Source of the DNA: Methylocystis sp.
GTDB lineage: Bacteria > Pseudomonadota > Alphaproteobacteria > Rhizobiales > Beijerinckiaceae
Direction: 5' to 3'
Length of the DNA: 34,977 bases
NCBI RefSeq assembly: GCF_021731785.1
Contig: NZ_JAKFWS010000067.1
Span: 1-34,977 of the forward strand
This document shows positions 1-7,993 of the stretch, one piece after another (the first letter of the stretch is position 1; every line of letters begins with the position of its first letter). The position numbers and the translations under genes were made by a program. Under the pieces are notes generated by a model. That model was not told the origin of the DNA, ran no database searches, and saw only the letters and a program-made list of their open reading frames with translations.

Positions 1-30
1 ACCGGCGAAACCGACGCCGACGCGCTTTGA
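1..30 (+). CDS. glnK: P-II nitrogen regulator GlnK, 3' end only
   Basis: The first ten codons read TGETDADAL and then a TGA stop at 28-30. This is nearly the same as the C-terminus of the complete GlnK at 13862-14200 (TGETDSDAL), so the window opens inside a first glnK gene. PII proteins sense 2-oxoglutarate and ATP/ADP and block AmtB channels when nitrogen is plentiful. The amtB start codon follows 32 bases later, the usual glnK-amtB arrangement. Only the tail is visible, so GlnK versus GlnB rests on the amtB neighbour. Confidence 0.85.
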   Translation, partial: TGETDADAL

Positions 31-62
31 TCGCCTCCCCGCAACATCAGGAGCTCTCACCC

Positions 63-1538
63 ATGAAATTTCCTTCGCCTCGAAGCGCTTCAGTCGCTTC
101 GGTCATCGCGGGAGCGGCGATTTCGGCCTTGCAGGCGTTTCCTGCCCTCGCCGCGAATGACCCGACGCCCAATCCCGGCGACACGGCCTGGATGCTGACG
201 TCGTCGGCCCTCGTGTTGATGATGTCGATCCCGGGCCTGGCGCTGTTCTACGGTGGCCTGGTGCGCGCCAAGAACATGCTGTCGATCTTGTCTCAGACGT
301 TCGCGATCGTCGCGCTCGTCGGCGTGATCTGGACGGTCTACGGCTATTCGCTCGCTTTCGGCGACGGCGGATCGCTGAGCAATTACATCGGCGGCTTCAA
401 CAAGCTGTTCATGAAAGGAGTTTCCGCCGCCTCCAACGCGGCGACCTTCACCCCCGGCCATGTCATTCCGGAATACGCTTATTTCGTCTTCCAGATGACA
501 TTCGCGATGATCACCCCGGCGCTGATCATCGGCGCCTTCGCCGAGCGCATGAAATTTTCCGCCGTGCTGCTGTTCGTCGCCTTCTGGGTGACGTTCATCT
601 ACTTCCCGATCGCGCATTGGGTGTGGGGCGTCGCCGATCCGAACGCTTTGGTCGACGCCGCGACGCAGCTTGCCGCGGCCGGCGACGAGGCGGCGAAAGC
701 GGCCGCTCAGGCGAAGATCGACGAGATCAACGCCGCCGTCGGATGGCTTGCGGGCAAGGGCGCGCTGGACTTCGCTGGCGGCACGGTCGTGCACATCAAC
801 GCCGGCATCGCCGGTCTCGTTGGCGCGATCATCGTCGGCAAGCGCATCGGCTTTGGCAAGGAGGCGCTGCCGCCGCATTCGCTCACCCTGTCGATGGTCG
901 GCGCCTCATTGCTGTGGGTCGGCTGGTTCGGCTTTAACGCCGGATCGAATCTCGAGGCGAACGGCGTGACCGCACTCGCATTCGTCAACACCATGGTGGC
1001 GACGGCGGCGGCGGCGCTCTCCTGGATGATCGTGGAATGGCTGGTGAAGGGCAAGCCGTCGATGCTGGGCCTCATCACCGGCGCGGTCGCCGGTCTCGTC
1101 GCAGTGACGCCGGCGTCCGGCTATGCCGGACCGGTCGGCGCCATCGTTCTTGGCCTCGCCGTTTCGCCGATCTGCCTCTTCTTCGTCGATTTCGTAAAGA
1201 AGATGGCGGGCTACGACGACGCGCTCGACGTGTTCGGCGTGCACTGCATCGGCGGCATCACCGGCGCGCTGGCGACGGGGATTTTGGTCAATCCCGATCT
1301 CGGCGGCGTCGGCATCACCGACTACACCAATCTGGAAACCTACGCCGGCACCTACGACATGGTCGCGCAGATGAAGGCGCAGGGAATCGCCGTCGTCGCG
1401 ACGCTTCTGTGGTCGGGCGTCGGTTCAGCGGTCCTCTACAAGCTTGTCGACGTCATCGTCGGTCTGCGGCCGACGCCCGATCAAGAGCGCGAAGGCCTCG
1501 ACATCACCGACCACGGCGAGCGCGCCTACAACTACTAA
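63..1538 (+). CDS. amtB: Ammonium channel AmtB (first copy)
   Basis: Amt/Mep/Rh-family inner-membrane channel that conducts ammonium and is gated by GlnK; 491 residues. The chosen ATG at 63 has an AGGAG at 49-53. A TTG at 27 in the same frame overlaps the glnK stop and is unlikely. Residues 1-31 look like a cleavable signal peptide ending FPALAA. Family hallmarks are present: the N-terminal DTAWM segment, PGLALFYGGLVR, FAERMKFSA, and the two pore histidines in GGTVVHINAG and DVFGVH. The conserved cytoplasmic tail EREGLDITDHGERAYNY, which contacts GlnK, is intact. Unusually, an alanine-rich stretch of about 44 residues (bases 630-761) sits right after the WVWG pore-entry motif, where the second copy has 8. 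This copy is only about half identical to the amtB at 14231 by eye, so the duplication is old. Confidence 0.95.
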   Translation: MKFPSPRSASVASVIAGAAISALQAFPALAANDPTPNPGDTAWMLTSSALVLMMSIPGLALFYGGLVRAKNMLSILSQTFAIVALVGVIWTVYGYSLAFGDGGSLSNYIGGFNKLFMKGVSAASNAATFTPGHVIPEYAYFVFQMTFAMITPALIIGAFAERMKFSAVLLFVAFWVTFIYFPIAHWVWGVADPNALVDAATQLAAAGDEAAKAAAQAKIDEINAAVGWLAGKGALDFAGGTVVHINAGIAGLVGAIIVGKRIGFGKEALPPHSLTLSMVGASLLWVGWFGFNAGSNLEANGVTALAFVNTMVATAAAALSWMIVEWLVKGKPSMLGLITGAVAGLVAVTPASGYAGPVGAIVLGLAVSPICLFFVDFVKKMAGYDDALDVFGVHCIGGITGALATGILVNPDLGGVGITDYTNLETYAGTYDMVAQMKAQGIAVVATLLWSGVGSAVLYKLVDVIVGLRPTPDQEREGLDITDHGERAYNY

Positions 1539-1561
1539 AAGCTCATCTCCTGGCACGACGC

Positions 1562-1592
1562 GAAACGGCGCCTACGGGCGCCGTTTCTTTTT
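1562..1592 (+). terminator. Rho-independent terminator after amtB1
   Basis: A perfect 10-base-pair stem (AAACGGCGCC / GGCGCCGTTT) with a TACG loop is followed by C and five T residues at 1588-1592. It lies 24 bases after the amtB stop and should end the first glnK-amtB transcript. Confidence 0.85.
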
Positions 1593-1660
1593 GCCTGCTC
1601 GACTTCGCATTTCACACGCTTTCGGATGAAGTGAGGGTGTTTGACGAGAAGGGCGGCCAT

Positions 1661-1763
1661 ACCTCCCCCTTTGCGGGGAGGTCGCGTCGCGAAACGGCGC
1701 GGGTGGGGGTTAAATCACCCCACCCGGTTCGCTTCGCGAACCACCCTCCCCGTCAAGGGCAGG
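1661..1763. repeat. Palindromic interspersed-type intergenic repeat
   Basis: Three purine/pyrimidine-skewed elements follow one another: a hairpin CCTCCCC...GGGGAGG (1662-1681), a larger hairpin GGGTGGGG...CCCCACCC (about 1701-1725), and a CCTCCCCGTCAAGGGCAGG segment (about 1745-1762) that resembles the first arm. This composition matches dispersed intergenic repeats I know from Hyphomicrobiales genomes. Copy number cannot be judged here because I see only one copy in the window. With the terminator it makes up most of the gene-free stretch 1539-1849. Short reading frames crossing it are not credible genes. Confidence 0.6.
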
Positions 1764-1849
1764 GATTGCGCGCTCAATCAACGAGTATTGCCCTCGTCAT
1801 CAAGCGGCGGCAAATTACTCGTCTTTCGAGATGAAACAGGGCGAGCGCT

Positions 1850-3355
1850 ATGTCGTGGTTCGTTACTCGGCGCATCTTTCTTTTCTTAGCCCTTGCGCTC
1901 GGGATATTTACACTTCCCTCCCGCGCCGCCGAGCGCGTCGTCAATCTCACCTTCGTCGTGTTCAGCGACATCTACGAGATGGCGGAAAGAGACGGACGCG
2001 GCGGCTTCGCCCGCATCGCCGGCGCGCTGAAAGCCGAGCGCGCGAGAGCGAAAGACATCATCGTCGCTCATGCCGGCGACACGCTGTCGCCGTCGCTTAC
2101 GTCGAGCGTCGACAAGGGCGCGCATATCATGGACCTTCTCAACCGCGTCGGCCTAGACGTCTTCACGCCCGGCAATCACGAATTCGATTTCGGCGAAGCG
2201 ATTTTTCGCCAGCGCATGGGCGAAGCGAAATTCGCGCTGCTCGCCGCGAATCTGCGCGACGCCTCCGGCCATGCTCTACCTGGCTTCGCCGACAGCAAGA
2301 TCATCAACGTCGCGGGGGTAAAGGTCGGCATCTTCGGCCTGACTGATGACGAGGCGGCAAGGCGATCCAGTCCGGGAAACTTGAAACTTCTACCCGCGAT
2401 CGAGACGGCGAAGCGCGAGGCGCAGGCGCTACGCGACGCCGGCGCCGATCTTGTCGTCGTGATCACGCACTCCGAGTGGCAGGACGATCTGCGGCTGATG
2501 AAGCTCGGACCGATCGACATTGTTCTGTCGGGACACGACCACAATCTCCTTATCGCCTATGACGGTCGCGCCGCCATCGGCGAGACCCAGGCCGACGGCG
2601 TCAATCTCGTCGCGATCGATGTCGAGATTCGTATCGCCAACGACGGCGTCAAGCGCTGGACGCCGAGATTTCGTATCGTCGACACCGCCGATGTCGCGCC
2701 CGACGCCGCGATTGCGGCGCGTGTCGCGCAATATCAAGCCGAGATCGACAAGGCGCTAGACGTCGACATCGGCGTCGCCAAGACGCCGCTCGACAGCCGG
2801 AAGGCGAGCGTGCGCGGTCAAGAGACCGCCATCGGCGACTTTTTCGCCGACACGATGCGCATAGCGACTGGCGCCGACGTCGCCATCCTTAACGGCGGCG
2901 GCATCCGCGGCAATCGGTTCTATCCGTCGGGAACGAAGCTGACGCGCAAGGACATCGCCAGGGAACTGCCGTTCAACAATCAGCTTGTGACTCTGGAGCT
3001 TTCGGGCGCCGATCTGCGCGCCGCCTTAGAAAACGCCGTCTGGCTGATCGATAAGGATGCTGGCCGCTTCGCTCAGATTTCCGGCGCGCGCATCGTCGTG
3101 CGGCGCGACGCTGTGCCAGGTTCGCGGCTGGTTTCGATCGATATCGGCGGCGCGCCGCTCGATGACGCGAAGCGCTACAAGGTTGCGACGATCGACTTCC
3201 TTGCGCGCGGCAAGGACGGCTATGTCGCGCTGACCCGGGGCAAACCACTCGTCGGCGAGCTCGAGGGCCCGCTGCTGTCGAACGTCGTCATCCGCGCGAT
3301 CGAGAAAGCCGGCGCGATCGCACCCGTCGTCGACGGCCGCATTAGAGTCGAATAG
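1850..3355 (+). CDS. Secreted 5'-nucleotidase / metallophosphatase (UshA-like)
   Basis: Predicted periplasmic two-domain enzyme of the calcineurin-like phosphatase plus 5'-nucleotidase C-terminal family, which removes phosphate from nucleotides; 501 residues. Residues 1-27 form a signal peptide (hydrophobic core FLFLALALGIF, cleavage near SRAA). Metal-site motifs occur in order: SDIYE (D40), AGDTLSP (D77), GNHEFD (N109, H110), THSE near 207 and GHDHN near 229. The C-terminal domain carries NGGGIRG near 345. The first motif is D-x-Y rather than the common D-x-H; some subfamilies, including eukaryotic-type ones, show this variant. Its stop codon touches the stop of the convergent dehydrogenase (3355/3356). 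A role in phosphate or nucleoside salvage is inferred; the substrate is not known. Confidence 0.85.
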   Translation: MSWFVTRRIFLFLALALGIFTLPSRAAERVVNLTFVVFSDIYEMAERDGRGGFARIAGALKAERARAKDIIVAHAGDTLSPSLTSSVDKGAHIMDLLNRVGLDVFTPGNHEFDFGEAIFRQRMGEAKFALLAANLRDASGHALPGFADSKIINVAGVKVGIFGLTDDEAARRSSPGNLKLLPAIETAKREAQALRDAGADLVVVITHSEWQDDLRLMKLGPIDIVLSGHDHNLLIAYDGRAAIGETQADGVNLVAIDVEIRIANDGVKRWTPRFRIVDTADVAPDAAIAARVAQYQAEIDKALDVDIGVAKTPLDSRKASVRGQETAIGDFFADTMRIATGADVAILNGGGIRGNRFYPSGTKLTRKDIARELPFNNQLVTLELSGADLRAALENAVWLIDKDAGRFAQISGARIVVRRDAVPGSRLVSIDIGGAPLDDAKRYKVATIDFLARGKDGYVALTRGKPLVGELEGPLLSNVVIRAIEKAGAIAPVVDGRIRVE

Positions 3356-4804
3356 TCAAAGTCCGCCAAGGCAGACATATTTGATCTCGACATAATCATC
3401 GACCCCATAGCGCGACCCTTCGCGCCCGAGGCCCGAATGTTTGACCCCGCCGAAGGGCGCCGCTTCCGTTGAGATCAAAGTCTCGTTGACGCCGACCATG
3501 CCGAATTCCAGCTGTTCGGCGACGCGGATGACGCGGGCGACGTCGCGACTGTAGAAGTAAGCGGCGAGACCGTAGGGCGTTGCGTTGGCGCGGCGCACCG
3601 CCTCGGCTTCAGTTTCGAACGAGATCAGCGGCGCGACCGGACCGAAGGTCTCTTCGTTAAAAATGAGCGCGTCGGCCGGCACATTCGCCAGGACCGTTGG
3701 CTGAAAGAAAGCGCCGCCGAGCGAATGACGGGCGCCGCCAGTCAAAACCTTTGCGCCATGGGCAACGGCGTCGGCGATGTGACGCTCGACTTTTTGGACC
3801 GCAGCCTCTTCGATCAGCGGACCGATGTCGACGTCGTCTTGTGTCCCCTCGCCAACCTTTAGCGCGCCGACCGCCGCCGCGAGCCTTTCGGCGAAGGCGT
3901 CGATCCTTGAAGCGTGAACAAGGATGCGGTTCGCCGAAACGCAAGTCTGACCGCTGTTGCGATATTTGGTGGCGATCGCCCCCTCGACGGCGCGATCGAG
4001 ATCGGCGTCCTCGAATACGATCAGCGGCGCGTTGCCGCCAAGCTCCATCGAGCATTTCTGGATGTTCTCGGCCGCCTGCCGCAGCAGGATTCTGCCGACT
4101 TCGGTCGAGCCGGTGAAGGTCAGTTTGCGCACAAGCGGATTTTGCGTGAATTCGAGCCCGACCGGCGCCGGGTCTTTCGCCGTCACCACATTGATCACGC
4201 CCGAAGGCACGCCGGCGCGCTCGGCAAGCTCGGCGAGCGCCAGCGCCGAGAACGGCGTCAGCTCAGCGGGCTTCACCGCCATCGTGCAGCCGGCGCAAAG
4301 CGCAGCGCCGACCTTGCGTGCAAACATGGCGGAGGGAAAGTTCCATGGCGTGATCGCCGCCGTGACGCCGATAGCCTGTTTGAAGACGAGCAAACGGCGA
4401 TCCTTCGGCCCGGGTATCACGTCGCCGTAAATGCGACGCCCCTCCTCCGCGAACCATTCGATGAAGCTCGCGGCATAGGCGATTTCCCCGCGCGCTTCGG
4501 CGAGCGGCTTGCCCATTTCGGCGGTGATGATTCGCGCCAGCCGCTCCTGATCGGCCATGATCAGCTCAAACCAGCGGCGCATGATATACGCCCGCTCCTT
4601 GGCGGCGCGATCCCGCCAATTTGGCAGCGCCCGCGCGCAGGACTCGATCGCTCGGCGCGTCTCCGCTACGCCCATGTCGGGAACGTGACCGAGGATCGCG
4701 CCGGTCGCCGGATTATTGACGCCGAAGGTTGCGCCGTCGTCTGCGTCGACCCAAGCGCCGTCGATAAAGTTCCGCTGGCGAAGGTCGAGGTTGATTTGAG
4801 TCAT
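3356..4804 (-). CDS. gabD: NAD(P)-dependent succinate-semialdehyde dehydrogenase
   Basis: Aldehyde dehydrogenase that probably oxidises succinate semialdehyde to succinate, the last step of GABA and related degradation; cytoplasmic. With the ATG at 4802-4804 the protein has 482 residues, the length of E. coli GabD, and an AGAGGA ribosome binding site precedes it. A longer in-frame start at 4837 falls in a palindrome and has no such site. Visible motifs are ITPWNFP, FTGSTEVGR (cofactor binding), the MELGGNAPLIVFEDAD segment with the general-base Glu, and SGQTCVSANR with the catalytic Cys. No GABA aminotransferase is next to it, so related semialdehydes such as glutarate semialdehyde remain possible. 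It is divergent from yejA and shares the 4805-4963 control region. Confidence 0.88.
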   Translation of the reverse strand: MTQINLDLRQRNFIDGAWVDADDGATFGVNNPATGAILGHVPDMGVAETRRAIESCARALPNWRDRAAKERAYIMRRWFELIMADQERLARIITAEMGKPLAEARGEIAYAASFIEWFAEEGRRIYGDVIPGPKDRRLLVFKQAIGVTAAITPWNFPSAMFARKVGAALCAGCTMAVKPAELTPFSALALAELAERAGVPSGVINVVTAKDPAPVGLEFTQNPLVRKLTFTGSTEVGRILLRQAAENIQKCSMELGGNAPLIVFEDADLDRAVEGAIATKYRNSGQTCVSANRILVHASRIDAFAERLAAAVGALKVGEGTQDDVDIGPLIEEAAVQKVERHIADAVAHGAKVLTGGARHSLGGAFFQPTVLANVPADALIFNEETFGPVAPLISFETEAEAVRRANATPYGLAAYFYSRDVARVIRVAEQLEFGMVGVNETLISTEAAPFGGVKHSGLGREGSRYGVDDYVEIKYVCLGGL

Positions 4805-4833
4805 TTTTTGATGTCCTCTGGCGCGCGTGTCGC

Positions 4834-4853
4834 GCATTTTTTATAAAAAATGC
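4834..4853. promoter_or_regulatory. Perfect 20-base palindrome between gabD and yejA
   Basis: GCATTTTTTATAAAAAATGC equals its own reverse complement over 20 bases. It lies 30 bases upstream of gabD and 110 bases upstream of yejA, in the shared divergent promoter region, and stands out as AT-rich in GC-rich DNA. It could be an operator for a dimeric regulator. It could also simply contain promoter -10 elements. No known binding motif is assigned. Confidence 0.4.
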
Positions 4854-4861
4854 CGAAGCGG

Positions 4862-4889
4862 CGCGATGGCCCCTGAGGGGCCCCTCGCG
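4862..4889. repeat. GC-rich inverted repeat upstream of yejA
   Basis: Inner arms GGCCCC and GGGGCC surround a TGA loop (4868-4882), and outer arms CGCGA and TCGCG extend the stem. No T-run follows, so it is not a standard terminator. If transcribed, it would fold in the 5' leader of yejA; its role is unknown. Confidence 0.45.
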
Positions 4890-4963
4890 AACCCGCTAAA
4901 AACCGACATAATTGCGGCTCATGGGCTAGCGGCCGGCCGCGCCCTCCTCCGCCTGAGGTCACT

Positions 4964-6874
4964 TTGGCTCATTCCAAGATCGTCGATCTGACGCGCATTC
5001 GTCTGTCCCGCCGTTCGATCATTAGCGCCGGCGCCGCCGCCCTGATCGCCCCCCGCGTCCTCGCCAAGACCGGAGCGCCAGCCCCTGGCTCCAATCGTTT
5101 TGGCCCGCTCACGCCGGGCGAAATCGAGAGCCACGGGCTTTCGACGTTTGGCGACCTCAGCGAACCCGCCGACTTCAAACATTTCGGCTACGTCGATCCG
5201 AAAGCCCCGAAAGGGGGAACTTTGGCGCTGTCGCCGGCAAGCCCCACTTACGACAGTTTCAACGCTTATGTGTTGAGGGGCAATCCGGCGACGGGCATGT
5301 CGCTTGTCTTCGACAGTCTGATGAACCAGAGCCTCGACGAACGCGACGCCTATTACGGCCTCGTCGCCAAGAAGGTGCGCATCTCGGCGGACAAACTCAC
5401 CTACGCGTTCCTCTTGCGCAAAGAGGCGCGCTTTCACGACGGCTCGCCGCTGACCGCGCATGACGCCGCCTTTTCCCTCAACATCCTCAAGAGCAAGGGC
5501 CATCCCGTCATCAGCCAGTTGTTGCGCGATCTGGACAGCGCGGAAGCTGAGGCCGATGACGTTCTCGTCCTGCGCTTCGCGCCGGGCCGCACGCGCGATC
5601 TGCCGGTGAGCGTCGTCGGTCAGCCGATCTTTTCGCGCGCCTATTACAAGGACCGCGATTTCGAGGCGACGACTCTGGAGCCCCCGCTCGGCTCGGGTCC
5701 CTATAAGGTCGGAGCCTTCGAGCAAGGCCGCTTCATCGCCTATCATCGCAATCCCGACTATTGGGCGAAGGATCTGCCGATCACGATAGGCCAGGGCAAT
5801 TTCGACGTCGTGCGCTTTGAATATTTCGGCGACAGTCAGGTGGCCTTCGAGGCGTTCAAGGCCGGCGCCTTCACCGAGCGCGAGGAAAACATCGCGCGCG
5901 TCTGGGCGACGGGTTACGATTTTCCGGCCGTCAAGGACGGCCGCGTCAAACGCACGACGACGCCAAACAACAATATTCCGCAGATCCAGGGATGGTTCTT
6001 CAACACGCGCCGCAAGATGTTCAAGGACCCGCGCGTGCGCGAAGCGATCGGCTACGCCTTCGACTATGAATGGACCAGCCGCAACCTGATGTATGACGCC
6101 TATAAGCGCATCTCGTCCTATTTCGAAAATTCCGACCTTGAAGCGAAGGGCCTGCCGAGCGAACAGGAAAAGGCGCTGCTCGAACCTTATCGCGCCGATC
6201 TTCCCGCGGAAGTTTTTGGCGAACCTTTCGTCGCGCCCGTCTCCGACGGGACAGGACAAGACCGCGCTCTGCTCAAAAAGGCGAATGATCTTTTTGTCGC
6301 CGCCGGCTGCACGCGTCAGGACGGCGCCTTGCGCTTGCCTGACGGGACGCCGCTCGAATTCGAATTTCTCGACAACTCCAACGTCTTCGAGCGGCACACG
6401 CAGCCGTTCATCAAGAATTTGAAGCTTCTCGGCGTCAACGCCCACATCCGTATCGTTGACGCCGCTCAGTACAAGCAGCGGCTTGAAAACTTCGATTTCG
6501 ACGTCGTCCATGACGTCCTGGTCATGAGTTGGAACCCGGGCGAGGAGCTTCGCGCCTATTTCAGCTCGAAGACCGCCGACGTTCCAGGGTCGCGCAATCT
6601 GGCGGGCGTCTCCAATCCGGCGATTGACGCGCTTGTCGAGAAGGCGCTCCTGGCGCAAACCCGCGAAGACCTGATCATCTGCTGCCGCGCGCTCGATCGC
6701 GCCTTGCGCGCGCAGCGCTACTGGATTCCGCACTGGTATAATCCCGTGCATCGCATCGCCTATTGGGACCTGTTTGGCCAGCCGGAGCGCACGCCGAAGT
6801 TCGACACCGGCGTGTTGTGGACCTGGTGGTGGGACGAAGAGAAAGCGCGCAAGATCAACTTTACGGGACGCTGA
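4964..6874 (+). CDS. yejA: Peptide ABC transporter substrate-binding protein YejA-like
   Basis: Family 5 extracellular solute-binding protein that would deliver peptides, or peptidoglycan-derived peptides, to the YejBEF permease; 636 residues. The TTG start is chosen because GAGGT (4955-4959) precedes it and because the N-terminus then begins with a signal sequence. LSRRSIIS (Arg16-Arg17) followed by a hydrophobic stretch and VLAK looks like a twin-arginine (Tat) signal, with cleavage near residue 34. The family motifs FHDGSPLTAHDAAFS, PPLGSGPYKVG and NPDYWAKDLP are clear. It heads a tight operon: yejB starts 4 bases after its stop. In Agrobacterium the Yej permease with a related binding protein imports peptidoglycan fragments; in E. 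coli it takes up peptides such as microcin C. The actual ligand here is unknown. Confidence 0.9.
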   Translation: MAHSKIVDLTRIRLSRRSIISAGAAALIAPRVLAKTGAPAPGSNRFGPLTPGEIESHGLSTFGDLSEPADFKHFGYVDPKAPKGGTLALSPASPTYDSFNAYVLRGNPATGMSLVFDSLMNQSLDERDAYYGLVAKKVRISADKLTYAFLLRKEARFHDGSPLTAHDAAFSLNILKSKGHPVISQLLRDLDSAEAEADDVLVLRFAPGRTRDLPVSVVGQPIFSRAYYKDRDFEATTLEPPLGSGPYKVGAFEQGRFIAYHRNPDYWAKDLPITIGQGNFDVVRFEYFGDSQVAFEAFKAGAFTEREENIARVWATGYDFPAVKDGRVKRTTTPNNNIPQIQGWFFNTRRKMFKDPRVREAIGYAFDYEWTSRNLMYDAYKRISSYFENSDLEAKGLPSEQEKALLEPYRADLPAEVFGEPFVAPVSDGTGQDRALLKKANDLFVAAGCTRQDGALRLPDGTPLEFEFLDNSNVFERHTQPFIKNLKLLGVNAHIRIVDAAQYKQRLENFDFDVVHDVLVMSWNPGEELRAYFSSKTADVPGSRNLAGVSNPAIDALVEKALLAQTREDLIICCRALDRALRAQRYWIPHWYNPVHRIAYWDLFGQPERTPKFDTGVLWTWWWDEEKARKINFTGR

Positions 6875-6878
6875 GCGT

Positions 6879-7991
6879 ATGGGAGCCTATATCGCCCGCC
6901 GCGTGTTGCTGATGATCCCCACGATCCTCGGCATCATGCTCATCTCCTTCGCCATCGTGCAGTTCGCGCCGGGCGGTCCGGTCGAACGCATCATCGCGCA
7001 ATTGCAAGGCTTCGACGTCGGCGCGACCGGTCGGTTTTCCGGCGGCGGCGGCGACGTCGGACAGGGCGGCGCGAGCCAGACCGGCACGATGGCCGCCGAA
7101 TCCGCCGCGAAATATCGCGGCGCTCAGGGGCTCGACCCGAAATTCATCGCGGAACTCGAAAAGCAGTTCGGCTTCGACAAGCCGGCCTGGGAGCGGTTTC
7201 TGCTGATGGTGAAAAATTACGCGATGTTCGATTTCGGCCGCAGCTATTTTCGCGACGAAAGCGTCATCAAGCTTATCGGCGAAAAGCTACCAGTCTCGAT
7301 TTCGCTGGGTCTGTGGATGACGCTTCTCTCCTATTCGATTTCAATTCCGCTCGGCATCGCCAAGGCCGTTCGCGACGGCACCAAATTCGACATGTGGACA
7401 TCGAACGCCGTCATCGTCGGTTACGCCATTCCAAGTTTTCTGTTTGCGATGCTGCTGATTGTGCTCTTTGCCGGCGGCTCGTTCTGGCAAATCTTCCCGC
7501 TGCGCGGACTGACCTCAGACGATTTCTGGCAGCTTTCGCTCTTTGGCAAGGTGAAGGATTATCTCTGGCATATCGTTCTGCCGGTCACCGCGATGACGCT
7601 CGGAGCCTTTGCGACGCAGACCTTTCTGACGAAGAATTCCTTCTTAGACGAAATCCGTAAGCAATATGTGCAGACGGCGCGCATGAAAGGCCTCACCGAG
7701 CGGCGCGTGCTCTACGGCCATGTGTTTCGCAACGCCATGCTGATCGTCATCGCCGGCTTCCCAGGCGCATTCGTTCACGCATTCCTCACCGGCTCGGTGC
7801 TGATCGAAACGATTTTCTCGCTTGACGGACTCGGCTATCTCTCTTTCGAGAGCATCGTCAACCGCGACTATCCGGTCGTCTTCGCCACTCTCTATATTTT
7901 CGCGCTGCTCGGGCTCGTGGTGAATCTCATTTCCGATCTCACTTACACTTGGATCGATCCGCGCATCGATTTCGAAACGCGCGAGGTCTGA
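6879..7991 (+). CDS. yejB: Peptide ABC transporter permease YejB
   Basis: Inner-membrane permease of the binding-protein-dependent (DppB/OppB-type) family, 370 residues, close to the 364 of E. coli YejB. The ATG at 6879 follows the yejA stop by 4 bases; a longer frame starting inside yejA is not needed. The N-terminus YIARRVLLMIPTILGIMLISF is the first membrane segment. A glycine-rich periplasmic part (GGGGDVGQGGASQ) and LDPKFIAELEKQFGFDKP follow, as in the YejB subfamily. The EAA-type loop appears as ARMKGLTERRVLYGHVFRNA, where the permease touches the ATPase. It pairs with YejE. Confidence 0.92.
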   Translation: MGAYIARRVLLMIPTILGIMLISFAIVQFAPGGPVERIIAQLQGFDVGATGRFSGGGGDVGQGGASQTGTMAAESAAKYRGAQGLDPKFIAELEKQFGFDKPAWERFLLMVKNYAMFDFGRSYFRDESVIKLIGEKLPVSISLGLWMTLLSYSISIPLGIAKAVRDGTKFDMWTSNAVIVGYAIPSFLFAMLLIVLFAGGSFWQIFPLRGLTSDDFWQLSLFGKVKDYLWHIVLPVTAMTLGAFATQTFLTKNSFLDEIRKQYVQTARMKGLTERRVLYGHVFRNAMLIVIAGFPGAFVHAFLTGSVLIETIFSLDGLGYLSFESIVNRDYPVVFATLYIFALLGLVVNLISDLTYTWIDPRIDFETREV

Positions 7992-7993
7992 CC

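Noticed and set aside
90-878. Long minus-strand frame opposite amtB1
   Set aside because: It mirrors the codon pattern of a clear AmtB on the other strand and encodes an Arg/Asp/His-rich chain without any domain; a GC-rich shadow frame.
1552-1566. TGGCAC near 1552 as a sigma-54 promoter
   Set aside because: No TTGC element at the required spacing, and it lies next to a terminator with no gene starting soon after.
1641-1889. Short frame across the repeat upstream of the nucleotidase
   Set aside because: It is formed by the repeat arms, has no ribosome binding site and overlaps the start of a well-supported gene.
4919-6751. 610-residue minus-strand open frame opposite yejA
   Set aside because: Very long, but it lies antisense to a gene with clear solute-binding motifs and reads as low-complexity charged sequence. 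Long shadow frames are expected at this GC content.
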